64,000 nt of DNA from Winogradskyella sp. PG-2 (GTDB lineage: Bacteria; Bacteroidota; Bacteroidia; Flavobacteriales; Flavobacteriaceae). Position numbers and translations under genes: made by a program. Shown here one piece after another: positions 1-9,700 of this stretch. Under the pieces are notes generated by a model that was given only the letters and a program-made list of their open reading frames with translations, was not told where the DNA came from and searched no databases. Location of the stretch: positions 2,726,001-2,790,000 of the forward strand of contig NZ_AP014583.1 of assembly GCF_000828715.1 (NCBI RefSeq). The letters run 5' to 3'. Positions within the stretch are counted from its first letter, which is position 1. The number at the start of each line of letters is the position of its first letter.

Positions 1-307
1 TGTAGTACGTTTTAGCGAAGTGATTATGGAAGGCTTAACAGCAAATAATTTAGCAAAGGACGATATTGATATGTTTATTCCTCACCAAGCTAACTTAAGA
101 ATAGCACAATACATTCAGAAGAAATTTGCATTAAGAGATGACCAAGTGTTTAATAACATTATGAAGTATGGTAACACTACTGCAGGCTCTATAATTATTG
201 CATTAACTGAAGCTTGGGAAGAAGGTAAAATTAAGGATGGCGATACTGTTGTATTAGCGGCTTTTGGTAGTGGCTTCACTTGGGGAAGTGTGATTATGAA
301 GTGGTAG
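1..307 (+). CDS. fabH: 3-oxoacyl-ACP synthase III (C-terminal part, cut by window edge)
   Basis: C-terminal ~100 residues of a KAS III (FabH)-type condensing enzyme, which joins acetyl-CoA or another acyl-CoA to malonyl-ACP to start fatty acid synthesis in the cytoplasm. The open frame runs to the left edge with no stop (it reads VVRFSEVIMEG before the GTG at 20), so the gene begins outside the window. The catalytic histidine lies in IPHQAN and the catalytic asparagine in GNTTAGS, in the order and spacing of the KAS III active site; the C-terminal GSGFTWGS strand is also typical. The cysteine half is not visible. A specialised FabH paralogue, for example for branched-chain or secondary lipid synthesis, cannot be excluded from this fragment. 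Confidence 0.9.
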   Translation, partial: VVRFSEVIMEGLTANNLAKDDIDMFIPHQANLRIAQYIQKKFALRDDQVFNNIMKYGNTTAGSIIIALTEAWEEGKIKDGDTVVLAAFGSGFTWGSVIMKW

Positions 308-473
308 TTTAAACACTTGATAGTGTTGTAAGTTCTAAGTTTTTTTATGTTAGTTTTAATAGAATTGATTGAAAACTAATGCTGATATCGACTTTAAACC
401 TTATGTCTGCTTAACTGAAAAATTCCTTAAATTCATAGTCGAGACCATCATACTTAATTGAAAATAAACGATA

Positions 474-1454
474 ATGAAAATACCTTTTAGGCAATTCCTT
501 TTATTTTTCTTCATTGTTTTTAGTGTAAATTCTTGTGCTCAGGAAGTAATTGAATATTATGAGCCTGTGAAAAATGATAGTCTTAGAATTGGAAGAGGAG
601 AAAATGACTTTTTGCCTTATATTCAAAGTGGTTACACCTTGATGCTCCCGGAAGATAAAGACGTAAAAGGTGTACTCATTTTTCTCGAAGATTCAGGATA
701 CGAAAAGAAGAATTCTAACGCAAAACAGATGTACAATTTAGCATCTAAAAAAGGCTTTGCAGTATTATCAGTTTCAACCGAAATCCCTTTTGATTTTTAC
801 TTTTATAAATCATCTATGAGGTCTACTCATAAACTAATTGTAGAAGTATTTAGAAAACAGAATTTGCCAAATGAAAATATTTTCTTTTTAGGCGAAAGTT
901 TAGTAGGCCATAGAGCGATGCGCTACATTAAATTTATGCAAGAGGGTGATTTTGAGTTTCAGCTCAATATAAAAGGTATTGTTATTTGTAATTTTACCTT
1001 GGATTGGACAAGAAAATGGTATCAACACGAACGCGATATAAGAATCAATAAAATTAGCTTATGGGAGCCAAAGTTTATAAATTATATGTTGGAAACCCAT
1101 TTGAATGGCACACCAAAAACTTCTCCAGAGCGTTATCACGAATTTTCACCTTATAGTTACTTAGACGAAAAGAACAGAAATATTTCAGTTTATAAGGACT
1201 TGGCTATAAGAGCCTATATTAAACCTGAAATAAAATATAGACTGAAGAAATATCACAGAACCTTGTATGAAAATAACACTACAGATATAGTTGGGTTTTT
1301 AGCTGAATTGGAACTCGCAGAAAATGAAAATGCAGACTTAATTGTTTTGCAAGCAGATAATAATCTTTCACAAGAAAAAAAACCACAATCTACTTGGGAT
1401 GCGATAGATAAGAATGTACTTATGGATTGGATTCATAACAATACTAAAAAATAA
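474..1454 (+). CDS. Putative alpha/beta-hydrolase-like lipoprotein
   Basis: 326 residues. The N-terminus has a hydrophobic segment followed by VNSC, a plausible lipobox with Cys21, so the protein is probably an exported lipoprotein. Residues ~60-150 read like the first half of an alpha/beta hydrolase (strand, helix, then GESLVGHRAMRY, where GES would be a nucleophile elbow). It is predicted to be a hydrolase or inactive hydrolase-fold protein, but I do not recognise a specific family and the acid and histidine of a triad cannot be assigned by eye. It stands alone, 166 bases after fabH and 121 before the next gene, all on the same strand. Substrate unknown. Confidence 0.6.
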   Translation: MKIPFRQFLLFFFIVFSVNSCAQEVIEYYEPVKNDSLRIGRGENDFLPYIQSGYTLMLPEDKDVKGVLIFLEDSGYEKKNSNAKQMYNLASKKGFAVLSVSTEIPFDFYFYKSSMRSTHKLIVEVFRKQNLPNENIFFLGESLVGHRAMRYIKFMQEGDFEFQLNIKGIVICNFTLDWTRKWYQHERDIRINKISLWEPKFINYMLETHLNGTPKTSPERYHEFSPYSYLDEKNRNISVYKDLAIRAYIKPEIKYRLKKYHRTLYENNTTDIVGFLAELELAENENADLIVLQADNNLSQEKKPQSTWDAIDKNVLMDWIHNNTKK

Positions 1455-1575
1455 ACTATATAAACTATGGTTATAAGTTATACCTTGTTTGCCAGTCTAT
1501 CTGTAATTTATTTTCTAAATTAGTTGCTAAAATGATTAGCTAATCTTGTATAAGACTGCTGACAATAATTTTTAA

Positions 1576-2156
1576 ATGAGTGGACATTATTTCTTTTTTG
1601 GAATATTAATGATTTTTCTAATTTCAATGCCAATTTTTTTAATCTGGGATTGGAACAAAAATCGAGAAGCTACTTTAAAAGAATTATTTAAAAATTATTG
1701 GAAAAATAATAGAGTTTATTTAGGAATTTTTCTTGGTTTTATAATTTCAGAATTTTTTATTCCCTTAAATACGAATCACGGATTTGAATTTAATACTGAA
1801 CGTGAAAAACTAGGAATTCCTGAACTAAAAGATGATTGGAAAATAGACGAAGCCCAATCCAAAAAATCCACAACGTATTGGTGGAAACCAGAACCAAGAA
1901 ATGGGCATTTTAAAAAGGTAATTGAATATGGAGTTTTAAATGCTAAAACCGAAACAGATTACTATCAAAACAAAATCAAAAAGGAACTTTTGCATGGTCT
2001 ATATTTGATTTCAGAAATGAAACTTTCGAGTATTTTATTGAGAAATTAAATGATAAAAGTACATCGTTTACTAAATCTGGAAAATTGGAAATTGAGGAAC
2101 GAATAATAATAGAGAAAGTAGAAAAATCGGAATTCGAAAAATACATATCTGAATAA
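1576..2156 (+). pseudogene. Small membrane-anchored protein, frameshifted near 1989
   Basis: Hypothetical gene broken by a one-base frameshift. The first frame (1576-2049) encodes two hydrophobic segments (residues ~4-24 and ~45-62) followed by a soluble domain, and ends at a TAA at 2047. From about 1989 the next frame continues as convincing coding sequence: FAWSIFDFRNETFEYFIEKL and onward through KSGKLEIEERIII to a TAA at 2154. Adding one T to the TTTT run at 1988-1991 joins the halves as KKEL-FAW into a ~193-residue protein. No family is recognised. The break is either a real mutation or a homopolymer sequencing error. A terminator-like hairpin follows at 2203. Confidence 0.6.
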
Positions 2157-2202
2157 TGCTAAAGTTTATATTTTAAAAGATATTAAAGAAATCTTTAAAA
2201 AT

Positions 2203-2237
2203 AAAAAAGCCCAAACAATTAACTCGTCTGGGCTTTT
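2203..2237 (-). terminator. Hairpin terminator, better on the minus strand
   Basis: Inverted repeat AAAAAAGCCCA (2203-2213) with TGGGCTTTT (2229-2237), loop of ~15 bases. Read on the minus strand the stem is followed by six T; on the plus strand the tail is only TTTTC. It could end the frameshifted gene upstream on the plus strand, or an RNA coming from the right on the minus strand. Confidence 0.6.
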
Positions 2238-2372
2238 CAGCTATTAACCAATTTAACTAACACTATTATAAATTTTCATTTACAATTACTATTACTTAAA
2301 ACTTATCTCATACTATAGACGTAACTATTTCTATTTTATTACATCACATTATCTATTTAACGTGCATTTAAC
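2238..2372. other. Intergenic stretch between two terminators (no gene seen)
   Basis: The gap between the frameshifted gene and the TonB-dependent receptor is 372 bases (2157-2528). It has no convincing ORF; the 85-residue frame at 2393-2650 is an antisense shadow of the receptor end. The gap is very AT-rich and carries two terminator hairpins, leaving this ~135-base piece between them, which could hold a small RNA on the minus strand. No conserved RNA fold is recognised. Confidence 0.4.
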
Positions 2373-2408
2373 AAAAACCCTGACGAACAAGATTGTTGTC
2401 AGGGTTTT
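2373..2408 (-). terminator. Rho-independent terminator of the TonB-dependent receptor gene
   Basis: Perfect inverted repeat AAAAACCCTGAC (2373-2384) with GTCAGGGTTTT (2398-2408), loop GAACAAGATTGTT. On the minus strand it lies ~120 bases after the receptor stop codon at 2529 and ends in TTTTT. It is symmetric enough to work in both directions. Confidence 0.75.
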
Positions 2409-2528
2409 CTTCATTTAATAGTCAAACATTAACACTAACCATCAACTATGTATGCTTCCTATTAAATAATATGTTGTGTCACCTTATTATAAAGACTTAC
2501 ATTTTTTTAAATTGTGACACTTTATATG

Positions 2529-4973
2529 TTAAAATATTCCTCCTCCTTCTTTTTCATCATTATCACGACGCTTACGAGATTTTGCTCTATACTTTCCGCC
2601 ACCAAAACGGTAAGATAATCGTCCAGATATTTGTTGACTTTCCCAGTTAAACTGTCCGCGTTGTAAGAATGGTCTTTGCCCATCAAAGCGTGCATACATT
2701 GTATCAAAAATATCATTATAGCTTAAGTTAAAGCTGGCACGACCTTCCATAAAGCTGTATCTCATACCTAAGTTCACCATAAGCATGTCGCCCATTTCAA
2801 ATTGTACGTTTTTATTTTTCCCTCTATACATTCCGAATGCAGAGAAGCTTAAACTTTTACTTACTTTAAAGTTGTTAAAAGCTCTTACGTTATAAGCCAC
2901 GTTATCAACCTCTACTGTGTTTAGTTGAATATCACCATTAGTATCAAAAGATTCGGCTACACTTTTTTGAGTTTGAGAGAATAAATCGAAACTTGCATTG
3001 ATACTCCACCATTTTGTAGGACGATAGCTTGATGATAATTCTATACCGTAAGCAGAAGTATTATCAAAATTCAAATTAGTTATAATGAGTCGATTTGTAT
3101 CTGCTCTGTCAATTAATATGGCTTGTTGTATTTCATCTTCAATGATTCTATAAAATACACCTGCAGTAACACTTCCCTTTTTCAACTGTCTCGTATAGTT
3201 TACCTCCATAGAGTTTGTAAATTGAGGTTGTAATTCTTGATTCCCGAACTGTGAAATTAAAGCCGTATTAAATTCTGGTAAAGGATTTACTTGTCCAATA
3301 CCAGGACGATCAATTCTTCTACTATAACTAAATTGGTAAGAGTTTTTCTCTGAAGGAGAATAGGTAAAGAATGCCGAAGGATACAATTCAAAATAATCGT
3401 TTTCAAACGGAATCGTTAATTCTGCGTTAGCCGCTAAATCTCTTCTGAAGGCTTCTGAATCTACAGTTACAGTTTCTGCTCTTAAACCAACTTGGTAATT
3501 CCATTTTTCTAATTTCTTACCATATGTGGCATAAGCCGAATAAATGTCTCTTGTATAGTCAAATCTTGTAGTTGTTGGAATGTAATCACCGGCTTCATTT
3601 TGTGCACGTCCATCGGATTGATAAAAAATGCTATTGTCAAATAAACGTGCTTGTAAACCCAATTCTAATTTTACGGACTCTGATAAAGGATTAACATAGT
3701 CTAAGTTTATAGTTGTTCTGTTTCTGTCTGTATCTGTATCTTCTATGAAATTTGGACGTTGTGCACTGAAAAATGTATTGTTAGTACCTCCAAAACCTTC
3801 ATAAATATTATGGTCAACTTCTAACTCAATATTATGACCTTCGTCATCAAAATCGTGTTTATAGTTAAAGTTGTATTGTTGAGAGTCATTTTCATTGTCA
3901 CCTCTAATAGCTTGTGACTGATCTAATAAAGGGTCAGTTAAGTAATTAATATTAGTAGTTACGTTAGTCCAACCATCAAATATATTCTGGTTAGTAAATA
4001 CAGAAATTATGTTTTTATCATTTAAATAATAATCTAAACCAATCTTAAAAAGGTGTGACTTATTGTTATCTAAAATATTAAACCTTTGATCGATCTGTTG
4101 CTCTACTCTATTAATTTTTCCGTAGTTATAGTTTTTTGATATGTTATTACTATAAGAACCATAGAGATTAAACTTGCCATTTCTATAATTAGCATCAATT
4201 GAACTATTAAATTTTGGTTCTATGTCATAAGCTAGACCAACATTAATGTTTCCATTAAAACCTATCATAGTATTTTTATGAAGCACAATATTAATTATAC
4301 CACTCATGCCTTCTGGATTATATTTTGCTGAAGGGTTTGTTATTAATTCTATACTTTTTATAGATGTAGATGGTATTTGTTTTATTAGTTGCTCTGCAGG
4401 GATATTAGAGAGTTTTCCATCTACCATTATGCGTACATTCTGATTACCACGCAAGCTAATAGAACCTGTTTGTTGATCTACACTTACTGAAGGTAGGTTA
4501 TTCATAATCTCACTTGCAGTTGCACCAGCAGTTTGCAAATCCTTACCTATAGTAATAACCTTACGATCTACTTTTTGTTGAATAGTAGAGACATCTGCAA
4601 CAACAGTGACTTCTTCTAAGTTTGCTGCATCTTCTTCTAAATTAATATCTCCAACATTAATTTTATAACTATTCTTACCGATATTAACTTCTTTTAAGAT
4701 GGTTTTATAGCCAATAAAAGATATTTCTACTTTTACAAGTCCTTCAGGAATTTTGTCAATTTTAAAAGTTCCATCGTCGTTGGTAATTCCACCAGTGATG
4801 ATTTTATTAGCAGCATCTTTTATGACTATATTTACATAGGGTAAGGGCTCATTCAGGGCTGCATCTATAACGCGTCCCGTTATGGAACCGCTTTTAATAT
4901 CTGAATTGGAATTGGGTTGGGAAAATGCTATGACAGAAAAAAGCATAGCAAACATTACAAATAAATGTTTCAT
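2529..4973 (-). CDS. TonB-dependent outer-membrane receptor (CarboxypepD_reg-like, OMP beta-barrel)
   Basis: 814 residues. A Sec signal peptide ends near VIAFSQ (residue ~19). Residues ~27-115 form a carboxypeptidase-regulatory-like beta domain (GSITGRVIDAALNEPLPYVN). A TonB plug follows at ~120-235, with LRGNQNVRIMVDGK and the SIKSIELITNPSAKYNPEG stretch typical of Bacteroidota receptors; the rest is a barrel rich in alternating aromatic strands. The tail is unusual: the last strand is followed by a charged, glycine-rich end (GGGKYRAK...EGGGIF). It lacks a SusD-like partner, so it is more likely an orphan receptor of the outer-membrane beta-barrel family 3 type than a polysaccharide SusC. 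Ligand unknown. Transcribed alone, with a terminator at 2373-2408. Confidence 0.88.
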   Translation of the reverse strand: MKHLFVMFAMLFSVIAFSQPNSNSDIKSGSITGRVIDAALNEPLPYVNIVIKDAANKIITGGITNDDGTFKIDKIPEGLVKVEISFIGYKTILKEVNIGKNSYKINVGDINLEEDAANLEEVTVVADVSTIQQKVDRKVITIGKDLQTAGATASEIMNNLPSVSVDQQTGSISLRGNQNVRIMVDGKLSNIPAEQLIKQIPSTSIKSIELITNPSAKYNPEGMSGIINIVLHKNTMIGFNGNINVGLAYDIEPKFNSSIDANYRNGKFNLYGSYSNNISKNYNYGKINRVEQQIDQRFNILDNNKSHLFKIGLDYYLNDKNIISVFTNQNIFDGWTNVTTNINYLTDPLLDQSQAIRGDNENDSQQYNFNYKHDFDDEGHNIELEVDHNIYEGFGGTNNTFFSAQRPNFIEDTDTDRNRTTINLDYVNPLSESVKLELGLQARLFDNSIFYQSDGRAQNEAGDYIPTTTRFDYTRDIYSAYATYGKKLEKWNYQVGLRAETVTVDSEAFRRDLAANAELTIPFENDYFELYPSAFFTYSPSEKNSYQFSYSRRIDRPGIGQVNPLPEFNTALISQFGNQELQPQFTNSMEVNYTRQLKKGSVTAGVFYRIIEDEIQQAILIDRADTNRLIITNLNFDNTSAYGIELSSSYRPTKWWSINASFDLFSQTQKSVAESFDTNGDIQLNTVEVDNVAYNVRAFNNFKVSKSLSFSAFGMYRGKNKNVQFEMGDMLMVNLGMRYSFMEGRASFNLSYNDIFDTMYARFDGQRPFLQRGQFNWESQQISGRLSYRFGGGKYRAKSRKRRDNDEKEGGGIF

Positions 4974-5021
4974 TGATTGATTATTTTTGATTGATCGAAA
5001 GTTCGTTAAAAGGTAGACGAC

Positions 5022-5029
5022 TATTTTTG
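5022..5029 (+). promoter_or_regulatory. -7 box TATTTTTG for the CoA-binding protein gene
   Basis: TATTTTTG matches the Bacteroidota TAnnTTTG -7 consensus, about 45 bases before the ATG at 5075. No clear TTTG -33 box is seen at the expected distance. Confidence 0.45.
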
Positions 5030-5045
5030 TATGATGTTACCTAAT

Positions 5046-5073
5046 TTAACATTACTTAACATCTTTTTAACAT
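5046..5073 (+). repeat. Three helically spaced TTAACAT direct repeats in a 5' UTR
   Basis: TTAACAT occurs at 5046-5052, 5056-5062 and 5067-5073, start-to-start distances of 10 and 11 bases, ending two bases before the ATG at 5075. The spacing of about one helical turn would suit a regulator or an RNA-binding protein; it may also be chance in AT-rich DNA. Confidence 0.4.
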
Positions 5074-5074
5074 T

Positions 5075-5437
5075 ATGACAAAAAAAACATTAGTGCTTGG
5101 AGCCTCGCTTAAGCCAGAGCGTTACTCTAATATCGCTATAAATAGACTTAGGAAATATAATCACAGCGTCAAAGCTTTTGGGCTTAGAGGAGGTGAGGTT
5201 AATGATGTTATAATAGATACTGAATTGATACATTATGATGCCATTGATACAGTGACTTTATATTTGAATCCTCAACGACAAAAAGTTTATTACGACTATA
5301 TTATTGCTTTAAAACCTAATCGCGTTATTTTTAATCCAGGGACTGAGAATTCAGAACTTTATAAGTTACTAGATGAATATAATATTGAATATGAAGCAGC
5401 CTGTACTTTGGTGCTTCTTGCAACAAGGCAGTACTAA
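5075..5437 (+). CDS. CoA-binding-domain protein (YccU-like)
   Basis: 120 residues, a single Rossmann-type CoA-binding domain as in the YccU family (relatives of the succinyl-CoA synthetase nucleotide-fold domain). The N-terminal TLVLGASLKPERYSN corresponds to the family's G-A-S nucleotide loop. IFNPGTEN (~90-97) and the closing EAACTLVLL are the conserved C-terminal signature. The cellular role of these small proteins is unknown. Length is normal. The gene is divergent from the TonB receptor and converges with the haloperoxidase-like gene, leaving only three bases between the stops. The start is preceded by the TTAACAT repeats. Confidence 0.85.
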   Translation: MTKKTLVLGASLKPERYSNIAINRLRKYNHSVKAFGLRGGEVNDVIIDTELIHYDAIDTVTLYLNPQRQKVYYDYIIALKPNRVIFNPGTENSELYKLLDEYNIEYEAACTLVLLATRQY

Positions 5438-5440
5438 GTT

Positions 5441-6769
5441 TTATTTTAAAAATGAGACCTTAGAATTTACCAAAGTACCAACGGCAATACCTTGATCAAC
5501 ACCAACTTCTACTGCAGCTCTGTAGTGTATACCACCATATAATCTACTTACTGCGGCTTCTTGTGCTGCTAGTCTAAACGAATTAAAAGATCGCATTGGT
5601 AGACCAAAAGGTAATTCTGTGGTGTCATCAAACTGAAAATTATCTCCAAAAATTTCAGTTAATACTTCAGATGATGCACCTGATACAACTGAATGTCCAC
5701 TTGTGTATTCTGGGAATGGTGGAGTTTGTAGAATCGGAGCCCATTCTAAATCTAAATGTTTATTAATTAAAGTTTCGGGTCTAATTAGATTACTTCTATA
5801 TTTTTCGTCCCAGCAACTAATAAAAGCATCTGCAATAGCTACAGAAGTTTTTGTATAAGCATAAACTGTTTTTTCAAAATCGGATGTTGTTTTTTTACAG
5901 GCAATTTTACAAATACCAATCCAGTGCGCACCAGGAGTAATTTTTTTCTCAGCGAACATAAAATGACCTTTATTTACAGATACAAAAGGATTACAGTCCC
6001 AAAAACGTGCAATAGCTACTTCTTCGGAGTCATCTCCATTGGCTCTAATCGTATTGTTTAGATTAAATACATCCATTAGCTCTTTGTAGAATGGTGTGCC
6101 TTCTTCTAAAGAAAATTTTGGATGTGGAGTTGGTTTAAATTGCGCGGCAGAATCTAAAACGAATGGTCTAAGCTTATTCCAGTGAGGTTCTATACCTTTC
6201 ATATAAGCAGGTGGAGTAGGTTCCCATCTCGATGGATCTTCAGTATAGATATTATAATCTGGCATGGTACGCGTTTCAGCGTAACGATCTGCTCCCATCC
6301 ATGCCTTAATTTGATCAGCAATTCCTAATGCATAAGCTTTAGAATATTTAAATTGGCTTGAGTTTGTTTTTTTCCATTGTGTATAGAGACTATCTCTATA
6401 GGCTTCTATTTTATCTCTTGAAAAAACCAGTTCTTTGGCAACATCTATGTATGCAATTATTGATGCTAATTTTAAGTTGATACCTTCAGCTTTTACAACT
6501 TCATTTATCTCTAAATAGTTTAATTGCTTGCTTAATGATTTATACGTCGCATTGTCTTGATTTAAAGTTTCGTAAGCTGCAATATTTGGATACACATATA
6601 TACGACTTGCAACAGGTGGAGAAAATATATCATGAATCATCACTTCAGTCAACTTATCAACGGCATTATGGTAATCTTCAGTTGAAATTTCAATCGATTT
6701 TTTTTCTTTTTCGCAAGATAAAATCATTAAAAAAATAAAAACTGATATAGCGATGCGTTTAAGATTCAT
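5441..6769 (-). CDS. Vanadium-dependent haloperoxidase-like (PAP2 superfamily) lipoprotein
   Basis: 442 residues. A lipobox (LMILSC, Cys19) predicts a lipoprotein. The C-terminal ~130 residues carry the full PAP2/vanadium-haloperoxidase signature: K323-x6-R330-P331, then TSGH at 356-359 (canonically PSGH), then S408-R409-x5-H415. These residues bind vanadate in haloperoxidases or phosphate in acid phosphatases; the catalytic acid-base is His359. The family oxidises halides with hydrogen peroxide, but many Bacteroidota members are untested and could be phosphatases. It sits three bases after the FG-GAP/ASPIC lipoprotein gene on the same strand, so the two form a likely operon. The Pro-to-Thr change in PSGH is the only departure from the motif. 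Confidence 0.85.
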   Translation of the reverse strand: MNLKRIAISVFIFLMILSCEKEKKSIEISTEDYHNAVDKLTEVMIHDIFSPPVASRIYVYPNIAAYETLNQDNATYKSLSKQLNYLEINEVVKAEGINLKLASIIAYIDVAKELVFSRDKIEAYRDSLYTQWKKTNSSQFKYSKAYALGIADQIKAWMGADRYAETRTMPDYNIYTEDPSRWEPTPPAYMKGIEPHWNKLRPFVLDSAAQFKPTPHPKFSLEEGTPFYKELMDVFNLNNTIRANGDDSEEVAIARFWDCNPFVSVNKGHFMFAEKKITPGAHWIGICKIACKKTTSDFEKTVYAYTKTSVAIADAFISCWDEKYRSNLIRPETLINKHLDLEWAPILQTPPFPEYTSGHSVVSGASSEVLTEIFGDNFQFDDTTELPFGLPMRSFNSFRLAAQEAAVSRLYGGIHYRAAVEVGVDQGIAVGTLVNSKVSFLK

Positions 6770-6772
6770 AGC

Positions 6773-9700
6773 CTAGTTTTTATAAGAGTATACTTTTAAA
6801 ACATCATTATTAGAAAGTATAAGAACTAAGTTTTTGTTTTTCATTTTAATAGTTTCAATCTGCTTTATTTGTTTATTAAAAGCTTCCATTCCGTAGTTTG
6901 AAACGGATTGGTAATTAGATTCGTCTTTTACCAAAAGTCCTTTTAAAGAACTGTATGAACCATGGTAGGTGTTGACTCTGTAAGAATTGCCACCAACTAA
7001 AAGTTGCTTCTCATTGTTCAGAACTATTTCTGAGAATGAAGTTATTGGCGCTAACTGAAAATCATTTTCAAATTCTACAAATTCTGTGAAGCTACCATTG
7101 TCGTTTCTCAAATAACCTGAAGCTAAAGTATGAGCTTCATACTTAGTAGCTAAGCTTATAGAGCCTTTGGTCATGACTTCTTCTATCGTTTTACCAGCAT
7201 AACTTTTATGGTTTTTGTATATTTTATTGATGACATTCATTTGCGCAGCCAATTCATCTTTAGAATTCATTGGATAATACTTACCATTTTTATTATAAGC
7301 TATAAGCGTTTCTGGGACTCCGTTTTCATCATAATCCGAATGATACATAATTAGCGGTCCATCAAAGTTTAGGTTGAATTTTGTGTTCAATCCCCAATTT
7401 CCTAATAGAATATCTTGGTCACCATCATTATCCATATCAAAGGTACAAATGGATTGCCATAAACCATTTAACGATTTTGGTATTTCGATGAGTTTAAGTT
7501 TTCCGTTATTATTGATGTAGAGTTTTGGTGCATCCCATTCTGTAGAGATTAATAGGTCCTTAACATTATCTCCATTAATATCTTTCCAGAATGCAGAAGT
7601 AACTTTTGATGATAATTCGAAATTTGAATCTATTGAGAAATTTCCTTTTCCGTCGTTAACCAATAAATTAGATGATACCCGTTTGCCATAGTCATTGGCA
7701 TCAGCAAGATTACCCACAAATAGATCAATGTCGCCATCACTATCGTAGTCTAAAGCGTTTATTGTTGTTGTTACTAATGGGTTAACTGGGATTTGATTTT
7801 CTGATTTTGTAAAAACCCCTTTTTCATTTATATATAATCGATCCTCTAGATAGATTTTATTTTTAGATTCATTAATACCAGATGCAACGTAGAGATCTAT
7901 ATCACCATCATTATCTGCATCAAAAAACACAGCGTCATTATCTTCGTATACTATATCATCTTCAAAAACTGGTTGACTAGAGCGTGTAAATTTAGATCCG
8001 GAATTAAGATAAAGTTTTGAAGCTTCACCAGAACTGTTTCCTATAAAAATATCTTCAAAACCATTACCATCAAAATCTGCTTTAGCTAGAGCTGGACCAA
8101 ATGTTGAAATCTTATATGGAATTAACTTTTCTTCAACAAAGTCATTGTAATTGTCTTCTTTGTGCGTAAAGTCAATAAGATTTTCTTTTTTAAATGTAGA
8201 CTTTGAATCTAATAGGTAGTTATAATTATAGCTTTCATTCTTAGAGGCATAACGAATCACTAAGTTTTTATTAACCTCAGGATTAATGATAGTTTGATAC
8301 TCATTATTTGGCCATATAATTTGAATTGAATCAATAGAAGAGGCTTCATTTAAACCAAAATGTAAATTACTATCTAAGGATGATAAGAAGCCTCTAGATT
8401 TAAATAATTGTTTCAGCTGATGCTTACCATTATTGTATACAATTGCTTTTAGACCAATACCTTCTATATTTTGACCTTTATATTCAAAATCTAATGCTAT
8501 ATAATTTTTAGAACCATTTATTGTGTTTTCATATAATCCAGCGGTTTCTCCAAAATTATTAGTTACTATATCTAAGTCTCCATCACGATCTAAATCTATG
8601 TATATACTTCCATTGGAAAGATTAGGTTTATCTTCTATCCAAACACCAGTTTTACTTTTAAAATTTTTAGAATTTCCTTCAAAGATTTCGTTAGTAACTT
8701 TACCACTAGTCATTTCATTAATAGAGTTGAATAACCATTTTAAACCATCTTCTTGAGTTCGACCTTTAAAAGCACTAGACACATATTTTTTAAAATCTAA
8801 TCCATTAGGACGCCTCAAAATACCATTAGAAATAAATAAATCTTGATGACCGTCGTTATTAAAGTCTGCAAATAATGGTGACCAACTCCAGTCTGTATCT
8901 GCAACTTTATTTAAAAAAGCGGTTTCTTCGAAATAGTCGCCAGAATTATTAAGTTGTAACATATTTCGAGAATACTGATCTTTGTAGCCTAACTTTTTAA
9001 GATGTACTTGCATATTAAACATGGCGTCATCTCCTTCAGTTTCTTTGAGTACACGCTCATTTTTAGGTAACATATCTAAGGTCATTAAATCTTGATAACC
9101 ATCTCCATTAATATCAGTAGCATCACTTCCCATTGAAAATCTACTTATGGTTGAGAAGGCTTCTCCTAAACTTTCCTTAAACGTACCATCTTGGTTGTTA
9201 AGGTAATAGTAGTCATCTTCATGAAAATCATTACAAACATATATGTCATCCCAGCCATCATTATTAAAATCGGCAATTGAAGCACTTAAACCATAACCAT
9301 TAACACCTCCAAAAATATTTGCTTTTTCACTGACGTCTGTAAATTTACCATTGCTATTATTGAGTAATACATCACCAACAAGAGGTGCACGTTTATAACG
9401 CAAATCTGCTCTACCATGAGAAAGTGTTGTGTGGACTGCGTGATTGACGATATATACATCTAAATCATCATCTTTATCATAATCAAAGAAGTAGGCTTGT
9501 GTTGAATAGCCTTCAAAATCAAGACCGTAATCTTTTGCCTTTTCAGTAAAAGTACCATCGCCATTATTGATAAAGAGTTCGTTATGTCCTGTGAAATCTA
9601 ATAAGCCAGAAACTGCACATACGTAGATATCCATTAAACCGTCATTATTAATATCTACCATGGTAACACCAGTCTGCCAACTTGCTTCACCAGAAATATT

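Noticed and set aside
312..327. AACACT-TGAT-AGTGTT hairpin after fabH as terminator
   Set aside because: The T run begins about 12 bases after the stem, too far for a usual rho-independent terminator.
1980..2000. Programmed ribosomal frameshifting at the TTTT run of the small membrane protein
   Set aside because: No slippery heptamer, pseudoknot or stimulatory stem is visible; a mutation or read error is simpler.
2393..2650. 85-residue plus-strand frame at the receptor end
   Set aside because: Crosses a terminator and lies antisense to the C-terminus of the TonB receptor.
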